52,065 nt of DNA from Bacillus sp. AFS041924 (GCF_002577195.1 NZ_NULG01000012.1:1-52065); one strand, 5' to 3'; positions 36,901 through 45,160 are shown, numbered from the stretch's first letter. The notes: a model not told the origin generated them from the letters alone. A program made the numbers and translations.

Positions 36901-37276
36901 TTCCTGGAGTAATAGCAATCACGCCGCTACTATATGCTGATAACCACTTTTTAGGAATTCCTTGTGGTGATTTTGTTCCTATAATACTTGTCAGTTTTAA
37001 AAGATTTTGATAACCTGTTAAATCTTTAGCTAGTAACACCAGCGGAAAAGACTGCTGTTCATCTTTTAAAATCAAAAGCTTCACTCCGATAATTGGCTTA
37101 ATCCCTGCTTTTTTACACGCATGATAAAAAGGAATTACCCCGTACATGACGTTTTCATCTGCAATTGCAAGCGCAGGATGTCCTTGCTTAACAGCAGCGT
37201 TTATTAATTCGTCTATTTTACATGCGCTTTGCAATAAACTATAAGAACTTTGAACTTGCAAATGAACAAAACTCAT
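33932..37276 (-). CDS. dnaE: DNA polymerase III alpha subunit DnaE
   Basis: The second replicative polymerase of low-GC Gram-positives; in B. subtilis it extends RNA primers on the lagging strand before PolC takes over. The 1114-aa protein has an N-terminal PHP domain, the polymerase core with the catalytic aspartates in MPDIDIDFPD (near 390), the helix-hairpin-helix region and a C-terminal OB fold (about 970-1040). The PHP metal motif is degenerate: HLQVQS where HLHVHS is usual, so no PHP exonuclease is expected. ATG start after AAGGAGG. Divergent from ytrH. Confidence 0.97.
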   Translation of the reverse strand: MSFVHLQVQSSYSLLQSACKIDELINAAVKQGHPALAIADENVMYGVIPFYHACKKAGIKPIIGVKLLILKDEQQSFPLVLLAKDLTGYQNLLKLTSIIGTKSPQGIPKKWLSAYSSGVIAITPGIDGEIESLLMNGEIERAVVQLKEYQSIFDYFYISIQDHGLPENRSLYPLIKQIQKETNINLVVTNDVRYIEKDDALIQDALFSVKNGTKLSDESRPRLHSNEYYYKSKEELLNLFADEEESFQNTIHIADLCDVTIPFHQPLLPKYPVPEEYSTVEYLKMVCEKGLIERYGEVTDEIKQRLEFELNTINKMGFNDYFLIVWDFIKYAHEQGIFVGPGRGSAAGSLVAYVLKITNVDPIHYHLLFERFLNEERITMPDIDIDFPDHRRDEMIDYVAAKYGDVHVAQIITFGTLGAKAAIRDIARVMGLTPTEIDRYSKLIPSTLGITLKDVYEQSKPFSSHVEHSGIHKRIYEVACRVEGLPRHTSIHAAGVIISELPLTNVVPLQEGNHGVFLTQYPAEILEELGLVKMDFLGLRNLSLLEEVCRLIHETKGELIKLEEIPLEDQKTFEILSKGDTSGVFQLESSGMRRVLQQLQPNQFEDIVAVNALYRPGPMEQIPKFIQYKHGLEKVTYPHPVLEKILEPTYGVIVYQEQIMQIASTLSGFTLSEADLLRRAVSKKKKEVLDEERIHFVEGAISKGYDEQVANEVYDLIVQFANYGFNRSHAVAYSMIAYQLAYLKANFPLQFYAALLSSFIGSEEKVSNYIGEAKLKGIPIYSPSINKSQYAFVVEGNGIRFSLLAIKNIGMATVREILQKRPYKDFFDVCIKISPKALNRKSIENLIFAGCFDEFKLDRAILLANIDIIFDYVDIVRPENEDQFDLFLDEEFVPKPELIIVDPMKISIKLELEKQALGTYLTGHPISQYEKLLNESGASTISSIMMKKDTEHLLFVYIKDLRVTKTKKQQHMAFLQVEDLSTSIDAVVFPTTFEKYRHKLKEKEVVVVKAKIDEREERKQLIINEVLTIEEMEEINEQKKYTLFIKITGHTNKNISYTIQQAISKFKGRTKVVLYYEEDKKAVQLSEQYYVNPSVACLSTIRNIVGDANVVLKK

Positions 37277-37319
37277 CTACATCCTCCTTACCAACTATTT
37301 ATTTTAATGCGGATCTGGG

Positions 37320-37339
37320 CTCGCCCCTCGTTAAGCGAG
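37320..37339. repeat. Short GC-rich hairpin in the dnaE leader
   Basis: CTCGC (37320-37324) and GCGAG (37335-37339) flank CCCTCGTTAA, about 45 nt upstream of dnaE. It stands out against the AT-rich flanks; no T-run. Confidence 0.45.
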
Positions 37340-37505
37340 TTTTCCTTTAGTGAAAAACAACTTACTTAATCCTTATATAAAAACCATATATTCGAAAACA
37401 TCTTTATAATATAATCTATTCTATCACAAAATACGAACTTACATTCTATTTTTGTTCGCGAAAATATAAACTAATGATTAATTTTGAAACTAATTCAATA
37501 CTCAT

Positions 37506-37513
37506 CATACACT
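37506..37513 (+). promoter_or_regulatory. Possible sigma-E -10 element before ytrHI
   Basis: CATACACT fits the sporulation sigma-E -10 pattern CATACAnT. No convincing -35 match is seen at the expected distance. Confidence 0.4.
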
Positions 37514-37555
37514 TCACACTTTGTCCATATATATTAATTGAAGGAGTGAGGACAA

Positions 37556-37891
37556 TTGGAGCTAAAGTTGCCATTTATACCTGCATTAATTTCAATGTAT
37601 TTTATTTCTCTAGGAATCATAATAGGTGGCTCAATTATCGGTGCAATTGGTCACTATGTTATTGGTGAGCCACCATTAAGTAGCATGTATGATTTATCGA
37701 TGAAGCTCCGAATTTGGGCAATTGTAGGAGCAATTGGTGGTACTTTTGATACTTTTTATAGTTTTGAAAAAGGTTTATTTGAAGGTGAAATCATTGAATT
37801 CATAAAACAAATTTTTATGATTATCGCTGCAATGGGAGGAACTCACACCGGAACTGTCATTATCCAATGGTTTACAGGGGAGCATGTTTAA
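37556..37891 (+). CDS. ytrH: Sporulation membrane protein YtrH
   Basis: A 111-aa membrane protein with helices at about 8-32, 48-66 and 82-105 and glycine-rich turns (GGSIIGAIGHY, GAIGGTFDTFY, MGGTHTG). Matches YtrH, a mother-cell sporulation protein of B. subtilis. TTG start, nine nt after AAGGAG. Its stop overlaps the ytrI start (TAATG), so the two form a coupled pair. Confidence 0.9.
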   Translation: MELKLPFIPALISMYFISLGIIIGGSIIGAIGHYVIGEPPLSSMYDLSMKLRIWAIVGAIGGTFDTFYSFEKGLFEGEIIEFIKQIFMIIAAMGGTHTGTVIIQWFTGEHV

Positions 37892-38394
37892 TGAAGGCTC
37901 CTCCAGAACGACTACCTCAAGGATGGGCTAAATTTTTTGTAGGTGTTTTTTTCGGTTTTATAATTAGTTGGCTCGTCTTTATCTATATGTACGGTGTTTC
38001 AGAAGAAAAGCAAGTAAAACAAATTTCTGAATTAAAAATGCTTAATAACGAATATTTAAGAACTAAAAATATATTAATTGAAAATATGGCTCGATTAAAC
38101 AAGGAAAACAAACGAAATTTAACAGTACAAGAAATCAAAGTTACAATCTTAAATTCCAAACAATACAATTTAAACTTATACACCGAAAATCGGATTATTA
38201 ATGATGTGAAAAATGACCTGAGCCATTTACTCACCCAAGATATAAAAAGCGTTTCTCAAAATCGAGAATTATTAAGAAGAGCAGTTGAAAATAAAGTTTA
38301 TATTAAAGATGATCGGCGTTTTAAACTTGAAATAGATACAATCTACTTTGATACAGTATTAGAAATTACATTAAAAATAAAAAGTACAAAATAA
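37891..38394 (+). CDS. ytrI: Sporulation membrane protein YtrI
   Basis: A 167-aa protein with one N-terminal membrane helix (residues about 12-34), a coiled-coil-like stretch (about 38-70) and an extracytoplasmic alpha/beta domain with strands at the end. Known partner gene of ytrH in the sporulation operon. ATG at 37891 shares its A with the ytrH stop codon; GGGGAG lies 8 nt upstream. Confidence 0.88.
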   Translation: MKAPPERLPQGWAKFFVGVFFGFIISWLVFIYMYGVSEEKQVKQISELKMLNNEYLRTKNILIENMARLNKENKRNLTVQEIKVTILNSKQYNLNLYTENRIINDVKNDLSHLLTQDIKSVSQNRELLRRAVENKVYIKDDRRFKLEIDTIYFDTVLEITLKIKSTK

Positions 38395-38430
38395 ATGAGA
38401 GGCTAAAGTTACGATAAGCCTCCCATTTAT
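38391..38430. terminator. Convergent hairpin between ytrI and nrnA
   Basis: ATAAATG, one mismatch, then GAGGCT (38391-38404) pairs with AGCCTC...CATTTAT (38417-38430). It overlaps the ytrI stop codon. T-runs are poor on both sides. Confidence 0.6.
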
Positions 38431-38439
38431 GATTTAAAC

Positions 38440-39378
38440 TCAGTTTCCTTCTCTACAAACCTTTTTTAATTCTTCCACTACTTTTTCGGCATCTTCCCAT
38501 GAGAAGATTTTCGCTCCAGATGCAAGTGGATGCCCACCACCATTAAACATTGCAGCTACTCCATTAATTACTGGTCCTTTTGAACGAAGACGGACACGAA
38601 TTAAATCATCTTCCTCTAAAAATATTACCCAAGCTTTTACTCCTTTTATATGTCCAAGTGAACTTACTGCCAAAGAAGCTTGCTCAGAGTTTACATTATA
38701 TTCATCCATTAGAGCCTTAGTCATGTTTATATGACCGACTCCCTCTTCTGTCAGTTTAAAGTTTTGAAGAACATATCCATTTAAATGAGCCATCTCGATT
38801 GAAGTTTCATACATATTGTTATAAATTTCATTGATCGAAAAATCTTTTTTAATCAATTTGCTCGCTGCATGAAAAGTTCTTTCTGTTGTACTTGGAAATA
38901 GGAATCTTCCCGTATCTCCAATAATACCAGAATAAATTAGTCTAGCTGCAGCGTCAGTTACAACTAATTGTTCATTACTGCTTTCAGCAAGTTCAAAGAT
39001 CAACTCGCTTGTTGAGCTTGCAGTAGTATCAACATGCATAATATCCCCGTATGGATCAACGTTTGGATGATGATCAATTTTAATCAGTTTCTTTCCAGTT
39101 GAATACCTTGCATCATCTACTCGTTCAGTATTTGCAGTGTCACAAACAATAACTAGTGCATCAGTATATACTTCATCTTCAATTTCATCCATTTTATATA
39201 AATACGCTAGTGATTGTGGTAAATGTCCTACAACATATACTTTTTTTGCAGGATAACTAGCTTTAATCATCTCTGCTAAACCGCACTGCGAACCGATTGC
39301 ATCAGGATCTGGACGAACATGACGGTGGATAATTATCGTATCAAATGAATGGATATCTTTTAAAATTTGTTCCTTCAA
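38440..39378 (-). CDS. nrnA: Bifunctional oligoribonuclease / pAp phosphatase NrnA
   Basis: Degrades 2-5-nt RNA fragments and dephosphorylates 3'-phosphoadenosine 5'-phosphate. The 312-aa DHH-family protein shows HRHVRPDPDAIGSQ near residue 18, VCDTANTER near 83, the DHHPN motif near 107, GIIGDTGRF near 160 and the DHHA1 domain with GGGHPLASGA near 283. TTG start, nine nt after AAAGGAG. Monocistronic, divergent from ytpI. Confidence 0.95.
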   Translation of the reverse strand: MKEQILKDIHSFDTIIIHRHVRPDPDAIGSQCGLAEMIKASYPAKKVYVVGHLPQSLAYLYKMDEIEDEVYTDALVIVCDTANTERVDDARYSTGKKLIKIDHHPNVDPYGDIMHVDTTASSTSELIFELAESSNEQLVVTDAAARLIYSGIIGDTGRFLFPSTTERTFHAASKLIKKDFSINEIYNNMYETSIEMAHLNGYVLQNFKLTEEGVGHINMTKALMDEYNVNSEQASLAVSSLGHIKGVKAWVIFLEEDDLIRVRLRSKGPVINGVAAMFNGGGHPLASGAKIFSWEDAEKVVEELKKVCREGN

Positions 39379-39407
39379 CGTTAAACTCTCCTTTATTATG
39401 AAAACTT

Positions 39408-39436
39408 TTGAAATATAGTTTCTATGACTGTAAAAT
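39408..39436 (+). promoter_or_regulatory. Sigma-A promoter of ytpI
   Basis: TTGAAA (39408-39413), 17-nt spacer, TAAAAT (39431-39436). Confidence 0.72.
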
Positions 39437-39472
39437 AGAATTATGTATTAGTTACTGAAAGGTGGAAGCTAA

Positions 39473-39763
39473 GTGAATAGCATCGCAACAATCTTAATTA
39501 TATCTTTTCTATTCTTCTTATTTTACGTTACCAAATTTTTGTTTACAAGCGAACTACTAACAAAAAAAATTGCAGGATCACGGGCAAGATTAACTTTTGG
39601 TTTATTCTTATTGCTTTATGGTGTAAATCAAATGGTTTATAAATTTGATTTCATAACAATTTGTGTTGGGGTTGTTTTCATTTTATTTGGTGCGGCAAAT
39701 CTATATCGTGGTTACTTACAAAATAAGCATTATAAAGCAATTGAAAATAAACAAACTGTTTAA
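39473..39763 (+). CDS. ytpI: YtpI-like membrane protein
   Basis: A 96-aa protein with three membrane helices (residues about 4-26, 38-58 and 60-80) and a basic tail; matches YtpI, of unknown function. GTG start after AAGGTGG. Only 32 nt separate it from the 338-aa gene, so the two probably form an operon. Confidence 0.87.
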   Translation: MNSIATILIISFLFFLFYVTKFLFTSELLTKKIAGSRARLTFGLFLLLYGVNQMVYKFDFITICVGVVFILFGAANLYRGYLQNKHYKAIENKQTV

Positions 39764-39795
39764 TCTAATAGGAATCTAGAAGGTGAGAAAACAGC

Positions 39796-40812
39796 ATGAT
39801 GACGGAAGAACGATTTTCATCAAAATTTGATGAACTTGTAGAATTATCACATTCTAGCAGTAAACTTCAAAAACTCCTTTCTTTTGCAGAAGAATTGGAG
39901 AACCAGGAAGAATGGGGATATCTATATTATGTCAATATGGAATTAGCAGAAACTGCTTTTTCTATAGGTGAAGTAGACTTATTTATTGATACCTTTTTAT
40001 GGTGCGTAGATTTATACGATCAAAACGAAGAACGTATCGAACAAGAGCATATCTTATGGCTTTACAAATGGTTATTAGAAATAATACCACAGTCAATCAG
40101 ATTTTCTTTAGAAGAAATTCACCATTATTTCGAGGATTTTAAGAATCGTTTAGTGATTGCTAACTATTCTTTAAGACCATATTTTCAAGCGTTATTCTTA
40201 ATGAACTTATATTTAAATAAAATTGATCATGCTAAACAAAACTATCAACTATTTAAGAAATCTCCAAGAGATGACTTAAGTAATTGTGAAAAGTGTGAAA
40301 TGTATGGTGAAATGCTTTATTTACTAAAAACTGATCATCTTCAAGAAGCGTTAAGTTTACAAAATAAGATAATGAATAGCCCAGTTGATTGTGACGAAGC
40401 AATTCACAAATCCTATTCAAAATTACTTCATCCTTTATTAAGAGAAAACAAAATAGATGAAGCGCTACTCATTCAACAAAAGGCTTATTTTGTAACCTAT
40501 AATCGCACAAAGTACATCCCTGAATTATGCGAGCAAATGATTTTTTTAACGTATTGTGATCCGGAAAAAGCGATCGAATTGTTCTACAAACATGTTGATT
40601 TATGCGACGACCTCTCAAATCTAGCATATAAATTTGAGTTTTGGCTTGCAGGATTGTTTATGGCAAAAAAATTAAAATTAAATGAATATGATTTTATTTA
40701 TGACTTAGAGAAATTAGAGAAAATCGTTTATGACCTAGCAAAAGATTTTGATACAAGAAATGAGAACAATGAATTTGTGAATAGAGTTAATAAACTACTT
40801 TCAAACTTATAA
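39796..40812 (+). CDS. Unrecognised 338-aa helical repeat (TPR-like) protein
   Basis: I cannot name a family. The 338-aa protein is acidic, soluble and almost wholly helical. Helix pairs of about 35-40 residues, with aromatic and leucine spacing (SFAEELENQEEWGYLYYV..., ALFLMNLYLNKIDHAKQNY, MLYLLKTDHLQEALSLQNK, ALLIQQKAYF), suggest a TPR-like solenoid. It has several cysteines (CEKCEMYG, YCDPEKA) but no clear metal site. ATG (a second ATG follows) after AGGTGAG. It sits between ytpI and ytoI, which are close neighbours in B. subtilis as I recall, and is followed by a strong terminator. Protein-protein binding is the likeliest role; this is inference. Confidence 0.8.
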   Translation: MMTEERFSSKFDELVELSHSSSKLQKLLSFAEELENQEEWGYLYYVNMELAETAFSIGEVDLFIDTFLWCVDLYDQNEERIEQEHILWLYKWLLEIIPQSIRFSLEEIHHYFEDFKNRLVIANYSLRPYFQALFLMNLYLNKIDHAKQNYQLFKKSPRDDLSNCEKCEMYGEMLYLLKTDHLQEALSLQNKIMNSPVDCDEAIHKSYSKLLHPLLRENKIDEALLIQQKAYFVTYNRTKYIPELCEQMIFLTYCDPEKAIELFYKHVDLCDDLSNLAYKFEFWLAGLFMAKKLKLNEYDFIYDLEKLEKIVYDLAKDFDTRNENNEFVNRVNKLLSNL

Positions 40813-40826
40813 TAAGAGATTATTTA

Positions 40827-40852
40827 GACAGGGGCTGTTCCCTGTCTTTTTA
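40827..40852 (+). terminator. Terminator of ytpI and 338-aa gene
   Basis: GACAGGG (40827-40833), 6-nt loop, CCCTGTC (40840-40846), then TTTTTATTT. Confidence 0.93.
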
Positions 40853-40867
40853 TTTAGAAATACGACA

Positions 40868-40960
40868 AAAATGTGTATTATGCTCATAAAGTTGTGAACT
40901 TTGTTCATAAATCTCCGACTTTTGTGCATATTGTACTTGTTTTTGTTCTTAAAGGGATGA
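40868..40960. repeat. Degenerate tandem repeat of TTGTNCATA units
   Basis: Three or four imperfect units of about 17-22 nt: GCTCATAAAGTTGTGAA, CTTTGTTCATAAATCTCCGA, CTTTTGTGCATATTGTA, CTTGTTTTTGTTCTTAAAG. No gene or promoter is visible in 40853-41050. Confidence 0.5.
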
Positions 40961-41048
40961 TAATTGTGCGTGAACTTTAGATAGCGATTTATGGTGAATT
41001 CTGTTTACAAGAATTAGCAGACTCACTTTTTGAGTAGAACGAACTTCC

Positions 41049-41083
41049 ACAAAAAAACACCAGGAAAGAAACTTCCTAGCGTT
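41049..41083 (-). terminator. Terminator of ytoI
   Basis: AACGCTAGGAA (41073-41083) pairs with TTCCTGGTGTT (41056-41066) with wobbles, followed by TTTTTTT on the minus strand. Confidence 0.88.
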
Positions 41084-41101
41084 TTTCAAACAGCCTCTTT
41101 A

Positions 41102-42418
41102 TTATCGATCTAATAGTTGCATCATCATTAATGCTTTGCCTACTAATATTCCTTGTTGAAATACTTCAACGTCAACCTTTCCAAATTTACGACCTAATTC
41201 TAAAACTTTTGGTTTTATTTCAATTACATCATCAATTTGTACTGGCTGTACGAAATAAATCGTAATATTTTCAACGATTAAGTCACCTTTTTTCATATCT
41301 CGAACTGCTCGTTTACCAGCCTCGGTTACAATCGTCGTAAATACTCCATGTGACAACGTACCAATTACATTCGTCATTTGCGGAGTTACATTACATCTAA
41401 TAGTAAAGTCTTCATTTTTTTGGTCCTTATTATTGTGGAATTGACTAGTAACGATATCATCAATTGTTTCACCAACCTGAGGTTGACGTTGTAATTGCTG
41501 AAGCGCTTCAAGTACATCTTGACGGCTTATTATACCGATTAAATTATTCGAAGTATTTACAACCGGCAAAAGTTCAATCCCTTCCCAAACCATCATTCTA
41601 GCAGCTGCTGCAACCGACATTTTCTCATTTACACTAATTGGTTGTCTAGTCATTACTTTATCAATTCTTTGAGTACGTTGTTCATGAATGATATCTTTTG
41701 AGGTTACAATTCCAATTAGTTTACCTCGATCATCAATTACAGGATATCTTCCATGTCCAGTTTCTCTGTTATGTTCATACCACTTTTCAACATCGTCTGA
41801 AGGAGATAATGTAGCTGTTTTTTCAGTAGGAATTAGTATATCTTCAACTAGTACTATATCTTTTTTAATCAATTGATCATAAATTGCCCTATTAATCAAA
41901 GTCGCAACTGTAAAAGTGTCATAACTAGAAGAAATAATTGGCATTTTCATTTCATCTGCAAGACGTTTTACGCTTTCATCTGTATCAAATCCACCTGTTA
42001 CTAAAACCGCTGAACCTTCTTTTAATGCTAATTCATGAGCTTTTACTCGGTTACCGACGATTAATAAATTATTTGCACTAATATATCTCATCATCGCATC
42101 AAGTTGCATTGCGCCTATAACAAATTTATTTAGTGTTTTATGTAATCCTTCTTTACCACCTAAAACTTGTCCATCAACAATATTAACAACTTCGGCAAAA
42201 GTTAACTTTTCAATATTTTCTTTTCGTTTCGTTTCAATTCGAATCGTACCTACTCGTTCGATCGTACTAACAAATCCTTTGTTTTCTGCATCTTTAATTG
42301 CTCTATATGCAGTACCTTCACTTACACTTAAATCTTTTGCAATTTGTCTTACTGATATTTTATGACCGACTGGTAGTTGTTCAATATGTTCTAGTATTTG
42401 ATCGTGCTTTGTAGTCAA
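41102..42418 (-). CDS. ytoI: YtoI: HTH, DRTGG, CBS pair and hot-dog domain protein
   Basis: A 438-aa multidomain protein, probably a ligand-sensing regulator. N-terminal winged helix (residues 1-65; SVRQIAKDLSVSEGTAYRAI), a DRTGG domain (about 75-185; GALVTGGF-type segment near 140), two CBS motifs (about 195-315; nucleotide-binding pair, TGHGRYPVIDDRGKLIG) and a C-terminal hot-dog thioesterase-like domain (about 330-438; FGKVDVEVFQ). This layout is that of B. subtilis YtoI; the ligand is unknown. TTG start after GGTGA. It lies 130 nt downstream of ytkL, with a terminator between. Confidence 0.92.
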   Translation of the reverse strand: MTTKHDQILEHIEQLPVGHKISVRQIAKDLSVSEGTAYRAIKDAENKGFVSTIERVGTIRIETKRKENIEKLTFAEVVNIVDGQVLGGKEGLHKTLNKFVIGAMQLDAMMRYISANNLLIVGNRVKAHELALKEGSAVLVTGGFDTDESVKRLADEMKMPIISSSYDTFTVATLINRAIYDQLIKKDIVLVEDILIPTEKTATLSPSDDVEKWYEHNRETGHGRYPVIDDRGKLIGIVTSKDIIHEQRTQRIDKVMTRQPISVNEKMSVAAAARMMVWEGIELLPVVNTSNNLIGIISRQDVLEALQQLQRQPQVGETIDDIVTSQFHNNKDQKNEDFTIRCNVTPQMTNVIGTLSHGVFTTIVTEAGKRAVRDMKKGDLIVENITIYFVQPVQIDDVIEIKPKVLELGRKFGKVDVEVFQQGILVGKALMMMQLLDR

Positions 42419-42485
42419 TTACTTCACCAAGCTTTCAATGGTTGTATTAATATTTTTATTAACTATTATATAACAATTCATACCA

Positions 42486-42512
42486 TGAAAAAAAGCACGT
42501 TTCAACGCGCTT
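42486..42512 (-). terminator. Terminator of ytkL
   Basis: AAGCGCG (42506-42512) pairs with CGTGCTT (42493-42499) with one wobble, followed by a T-run (42486-42494). Confidence 0.82.
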
Positions 42513-42548
42513 CTAAATCTGTACTAACATTTTCATTATTAGCCTATA

Positions 42549-43235
42549 TTACAATAATGAAATAGTTGTATTTGCTTCGTGGATGAAACCATTTTTCTTT
42601 GGTAATTTTTCAAGGAATTCATTTGGATCGACTTGGATTGGTGGAAATGTATTGTAATGCATTGGAACGACTTGCTCTGCATTAATCCATTCTGAGGCAA
42701 TTACCGCATCATCGATTCCCATCGTAAAATGATTTCCAATTGGTAAATAAGCTATGTCAATATTTTCATACTCACCTAATGTTTTCATCCCTCTATACAA
42801 TGCAGTATCTCCAGCATGATAAATTGTTTTACCAGCTATTTTTAATAAAACGCCTGATGGGGGGCCAACGTTAATGATTTGTTTCTTTTCTTCGTCAACA
42901 ATACTTGAACCATGGATTGCTTCTACTAATTTTAATTTGCCGAATGAAAATTCTTTTTCTCCTCCGATATGCATAGGAACAACTTTAACACCTTGCCAAG
43001 AGATCCAAGTTGCTAATTCAACAGGAGCAATAACAGTTGCATCATTTTGTTTTGCCAGTTCAACTGTATCACCTAAATGATCACCATGGCCATGTGTTAC
43101 ATAAATATAATTCACTTTAATATTTTCTACTTTGACATTCGTATGTGGATTGCCGTTAATGAATGGGTCAATAATAATTGAATCTTGACCATGTTCTACT
43201 AAAATAACACTGTGCCCAAAATATGTAATTTTCAA
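42549..43235 (-). CDS. ytkL: UPF0173 metal-dependent hydrolase YtkL
   Basis: A 228-aa MBL-fold protein of the UPF0173 family. Intact metal motif THGHGDHLGD near residue 55, HAGDTAL near 144 and the C-terminal PMHYNTFP histidine near 200; the substrate is unknown. TTG start at 43235 after AAAGGAG with 9-10 nt spacing, giving (Met)KITYFGHS, as in B. subtilis; codons upstream precede the ribosome binding site. Divergent from the M24 peptidase gene. Confidence 0.93.
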   Translation of the reverse strand: MKITYFGHSVILVEHGQDSIIIDPFINGNPHTNVKVENIKVNYIYVTHGHGDHLGDTVELAKQNDATVIAPVELATWISWQGVKVVPMHIGGEKEFSFGKLKLVEAIHGSSIVDEEKKQIINVGPPSGVLLKIAGKTIYHAGDTALYRGMKTLGEYENIDIAYLPIGNHFTMGIDDAVIASEWINAEQVVPMHYNTFPPIQVDPNEFLEKLPKKNGFIHEANTTISLL

Positions 43236-43424
43236 ATGAAGTCGCTCCTTTATTTTAAAATTAGTCTCTACCACATTTTAACAGAATATTTTCCAATACA
43301 AAAATTATTAATAAGTTAACTATTTTACGAAATTCGATAAAAAATGCTAAAATAAGAGTGTTATGAACTGTAAAGACTTATTTTGTTTATTGCAGTAATT
43401 TGTTTTAAAGAAAGGATGTTACAA

Positions 43425-44519
43425 ATGGAACACCGTATACAAAATTTATCAACTTGGTTAAAAGAACAAGATATTCAACTAGGATTTATTACATCTACTG
43501 AGAACGTATTTTATTTAACTAATTTCCATTGTAATCCACATGAGCGTCTTTTAGCTTGTCTTGTATTTCCAAATGAAGAACCTATTCTTGTTTGTCCACA
43601 AATGGAAGTTGGACACGTACAAAATGCTGGCTGGAAATATGGCGTAATCGGCTTTAATGATAGCCAAGATCCTTGGGCAATGATTCAAGAAACATTAGCA
43701 AAGCGTAATATTACTGTAAATCGTATGGCAATCGAAAAAGAACATCTTCTTGTTGGCCGCTACGAAAGATTAGTACAACTTTTCCCTGGCGTGCAATTCC
43801 TTGCAGCTGAAGATAAATTACATGAACTACGTTTAATTAAAGATAGTGAAGAAATTCGCCGTATGCAAGTTGCTGCAGAAGCGGCTGACATGGCTTGCCA
43901 AATTATCGTTGACCGTATTGCTGAAGGCAAAACAGAAATGGATTTAATTGCTGAAATGGAATACGAAATGAAGAAGAAAGGTATTTCTAAAACTTCTTTT
44001 AGCACGTTAATTTTAACTGGTGCAAACTCAGCGTTACCTCACGGAAATCCTGGTACAAACCCAATTAAAAAAGGTGATTTCGTACTTATGGACTTAGGCT
44101 TTATCGTTGATGGATATTGCTCTGATATAACTCGTACAGTAATGTTTGGTCAACCAAATGATCAACAACGAGAAATTTATGAAACCGTTTTAAAAGGTCA
44201 GCTTGCTGCAATCGAAGTAAGTAAACCAGGCGAAGTATTAGGAAACGTTGATCGCGCTGCTCGTCAAATCATCGCAGACGCAGGATATGGAGAATACTTC
44301 GTTCACCGTATTGGACATGGTTTAGGTATTGGAATCCACGATTACCCATCAGTAAATGATTCTAATACTGGCATTATTAAAACTGGTATGTCATATACAA
44401 TTGAACCTGGAATCTATGTTCCAAATGTAGGTGGAGTTCGTATTGAAGATGATATCGTCATTACAGAAACAGGTGCATTAACACTAACAAAATTCCCTAA
44501 AGAATTAATTATTCTGTAA
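43425..44519 (+). CDS. M24 family Xaa-Pro dipeptidase (YkvY-like)
   Basis: Cleaves dipeptides with C-terminal proline, by family. 364 aa: creatinase-like N-domain (1-125), then the pita-bread fold with metal ligands in DLGFIVDGYCSDITR (two Asp), HRIGHGLG (His), YTIEPGIY (Glu) and VRIEDD (Glu). ATG at 43425 lies 8 nt after AAAGGA; ATG 43416 overlaps that site. The stop codon overlaps the start of the GNAT gene (TAATG), so they form a coupled two-gene unit. Confidence 0.94.
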   Translation: MEHRIQNLSTWLKEQDIQLGFITSTENVFYLTNFHCNPHERLLACLVFPNEEPILVCPQMEVGHVQNAGWKYGVIGFNDSQDPWAMIQETLAKRNITVNRMAIEKEHLLVGRYERLVQLFPGVQFLAAEDKLHELRLIKDSEEIRRMQVAAEAADMACQIIVDRIAEGKTEMDLIAEMEYEMKKKGISKTSFSTLILTGANSALPHGNPGTNPIKKGDFVLMDLGFIVDGYCSDITRTVMFGQPNDQQREIYETVLKGQLAAIEVSKPGEVLGNVDRAARQIIADAGYGEYFVHRIGHGLGIGIHDYPSVNDSNTGIIKTGMSYTIEPGIYVPNVGGVRIEDDIVITETGALTLTKFPKELIIL

Positions 44520-45043
44520 TGAATCAAGACAAATTAATAAACATTCGACAAATCCTTTCTTCTGATCTACCTATTATGCATAAATGGGAATGTGATGAAG
44601 AGATTGGTAAACTCGTCGGAATAGAGAATCCACGTTCCTTAGATGAAATGGTACTTGGTTATGAAAAATACTTTGACGGACAAAAACCTAATCTTCATTT
44701 GTTCACAATCGAATACAATGGTAATTGCGTTGGTAGAATTGAATTAGGAAATCTCGATCAAGAAAATAATCATGCCGCTTTTGGAATCGTGATTGGTGAA
44801 AAAACAATGCAAAATAATGGACTTGGTTCATTCGCATTAAATTATCTACTAAATTATGCTTTCAATGAATTAAAACTTGTTAAGGTATATGGTGAAGTAT
44901 ATGAATTTAATATTGCTTCTCAAAAATTCCTTACTAAGTTCGGCTTTCATCTAGATGGTATATTGCGTAAACATGAGTTTTTTAAAGGCGCGCATCGTGA
45001 TATGTATCAATTTAGCATATTGAAGGAAGAGTTTAATTTTTAA
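44519..45043 (+). CDS. GNAT family N-acetyltransferase (RimJ/RimL type)
   Basis: A 174-aa acetyltransferase with the acetyl-CoA loop QNNGLG near residue 100 and the RimJ/RimL-like C-terminal pattern FNIASQKFLTKFGFHLDG. The substrate may be a protein N-terminus or a small molecule and cannot be read. Translationally coupled to the M24 peptidase and followed by a strong terminator. Confidence 0.9.
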   Translation: MNQDKLINIRQILSSDLPIMHKWECDEEIGKLVGIENPRSLDEMVLGYEKYFDGQKPNLHLFTIEYNGNCVGRIELGNLDQENNHAAFGIVIGEKTMQNNGLGSFALNYLLNYAFNELKLVKVYGEVYEFNIASQKFLTKFGFHLDGILRKHEFFKGAHRDMYQFSILKEEFNF

Positions 45044-45065
45044 AAGGTTTAAATGCAAAATAGTA

Positions 45066-45102
45066 ATCCCCTCTTCATTTAGATGAAGAAGGGATTTTTT
45101 TA
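45066..45102 (+). terminator. Terminator of M24-GNAT unit
   Basis: ATCCCCTCTTCAT (45066-45078) pairs with ATGAAGAAGGGAT (45083-45095), one mismatch, then TTTTTT. Confidence 0.92.
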
Positions 45103-45160
45103 TTAAACCTTTTGAAGAATCGTATGTTGCACCAAAACATCACCCTTTGATACATTTCGT

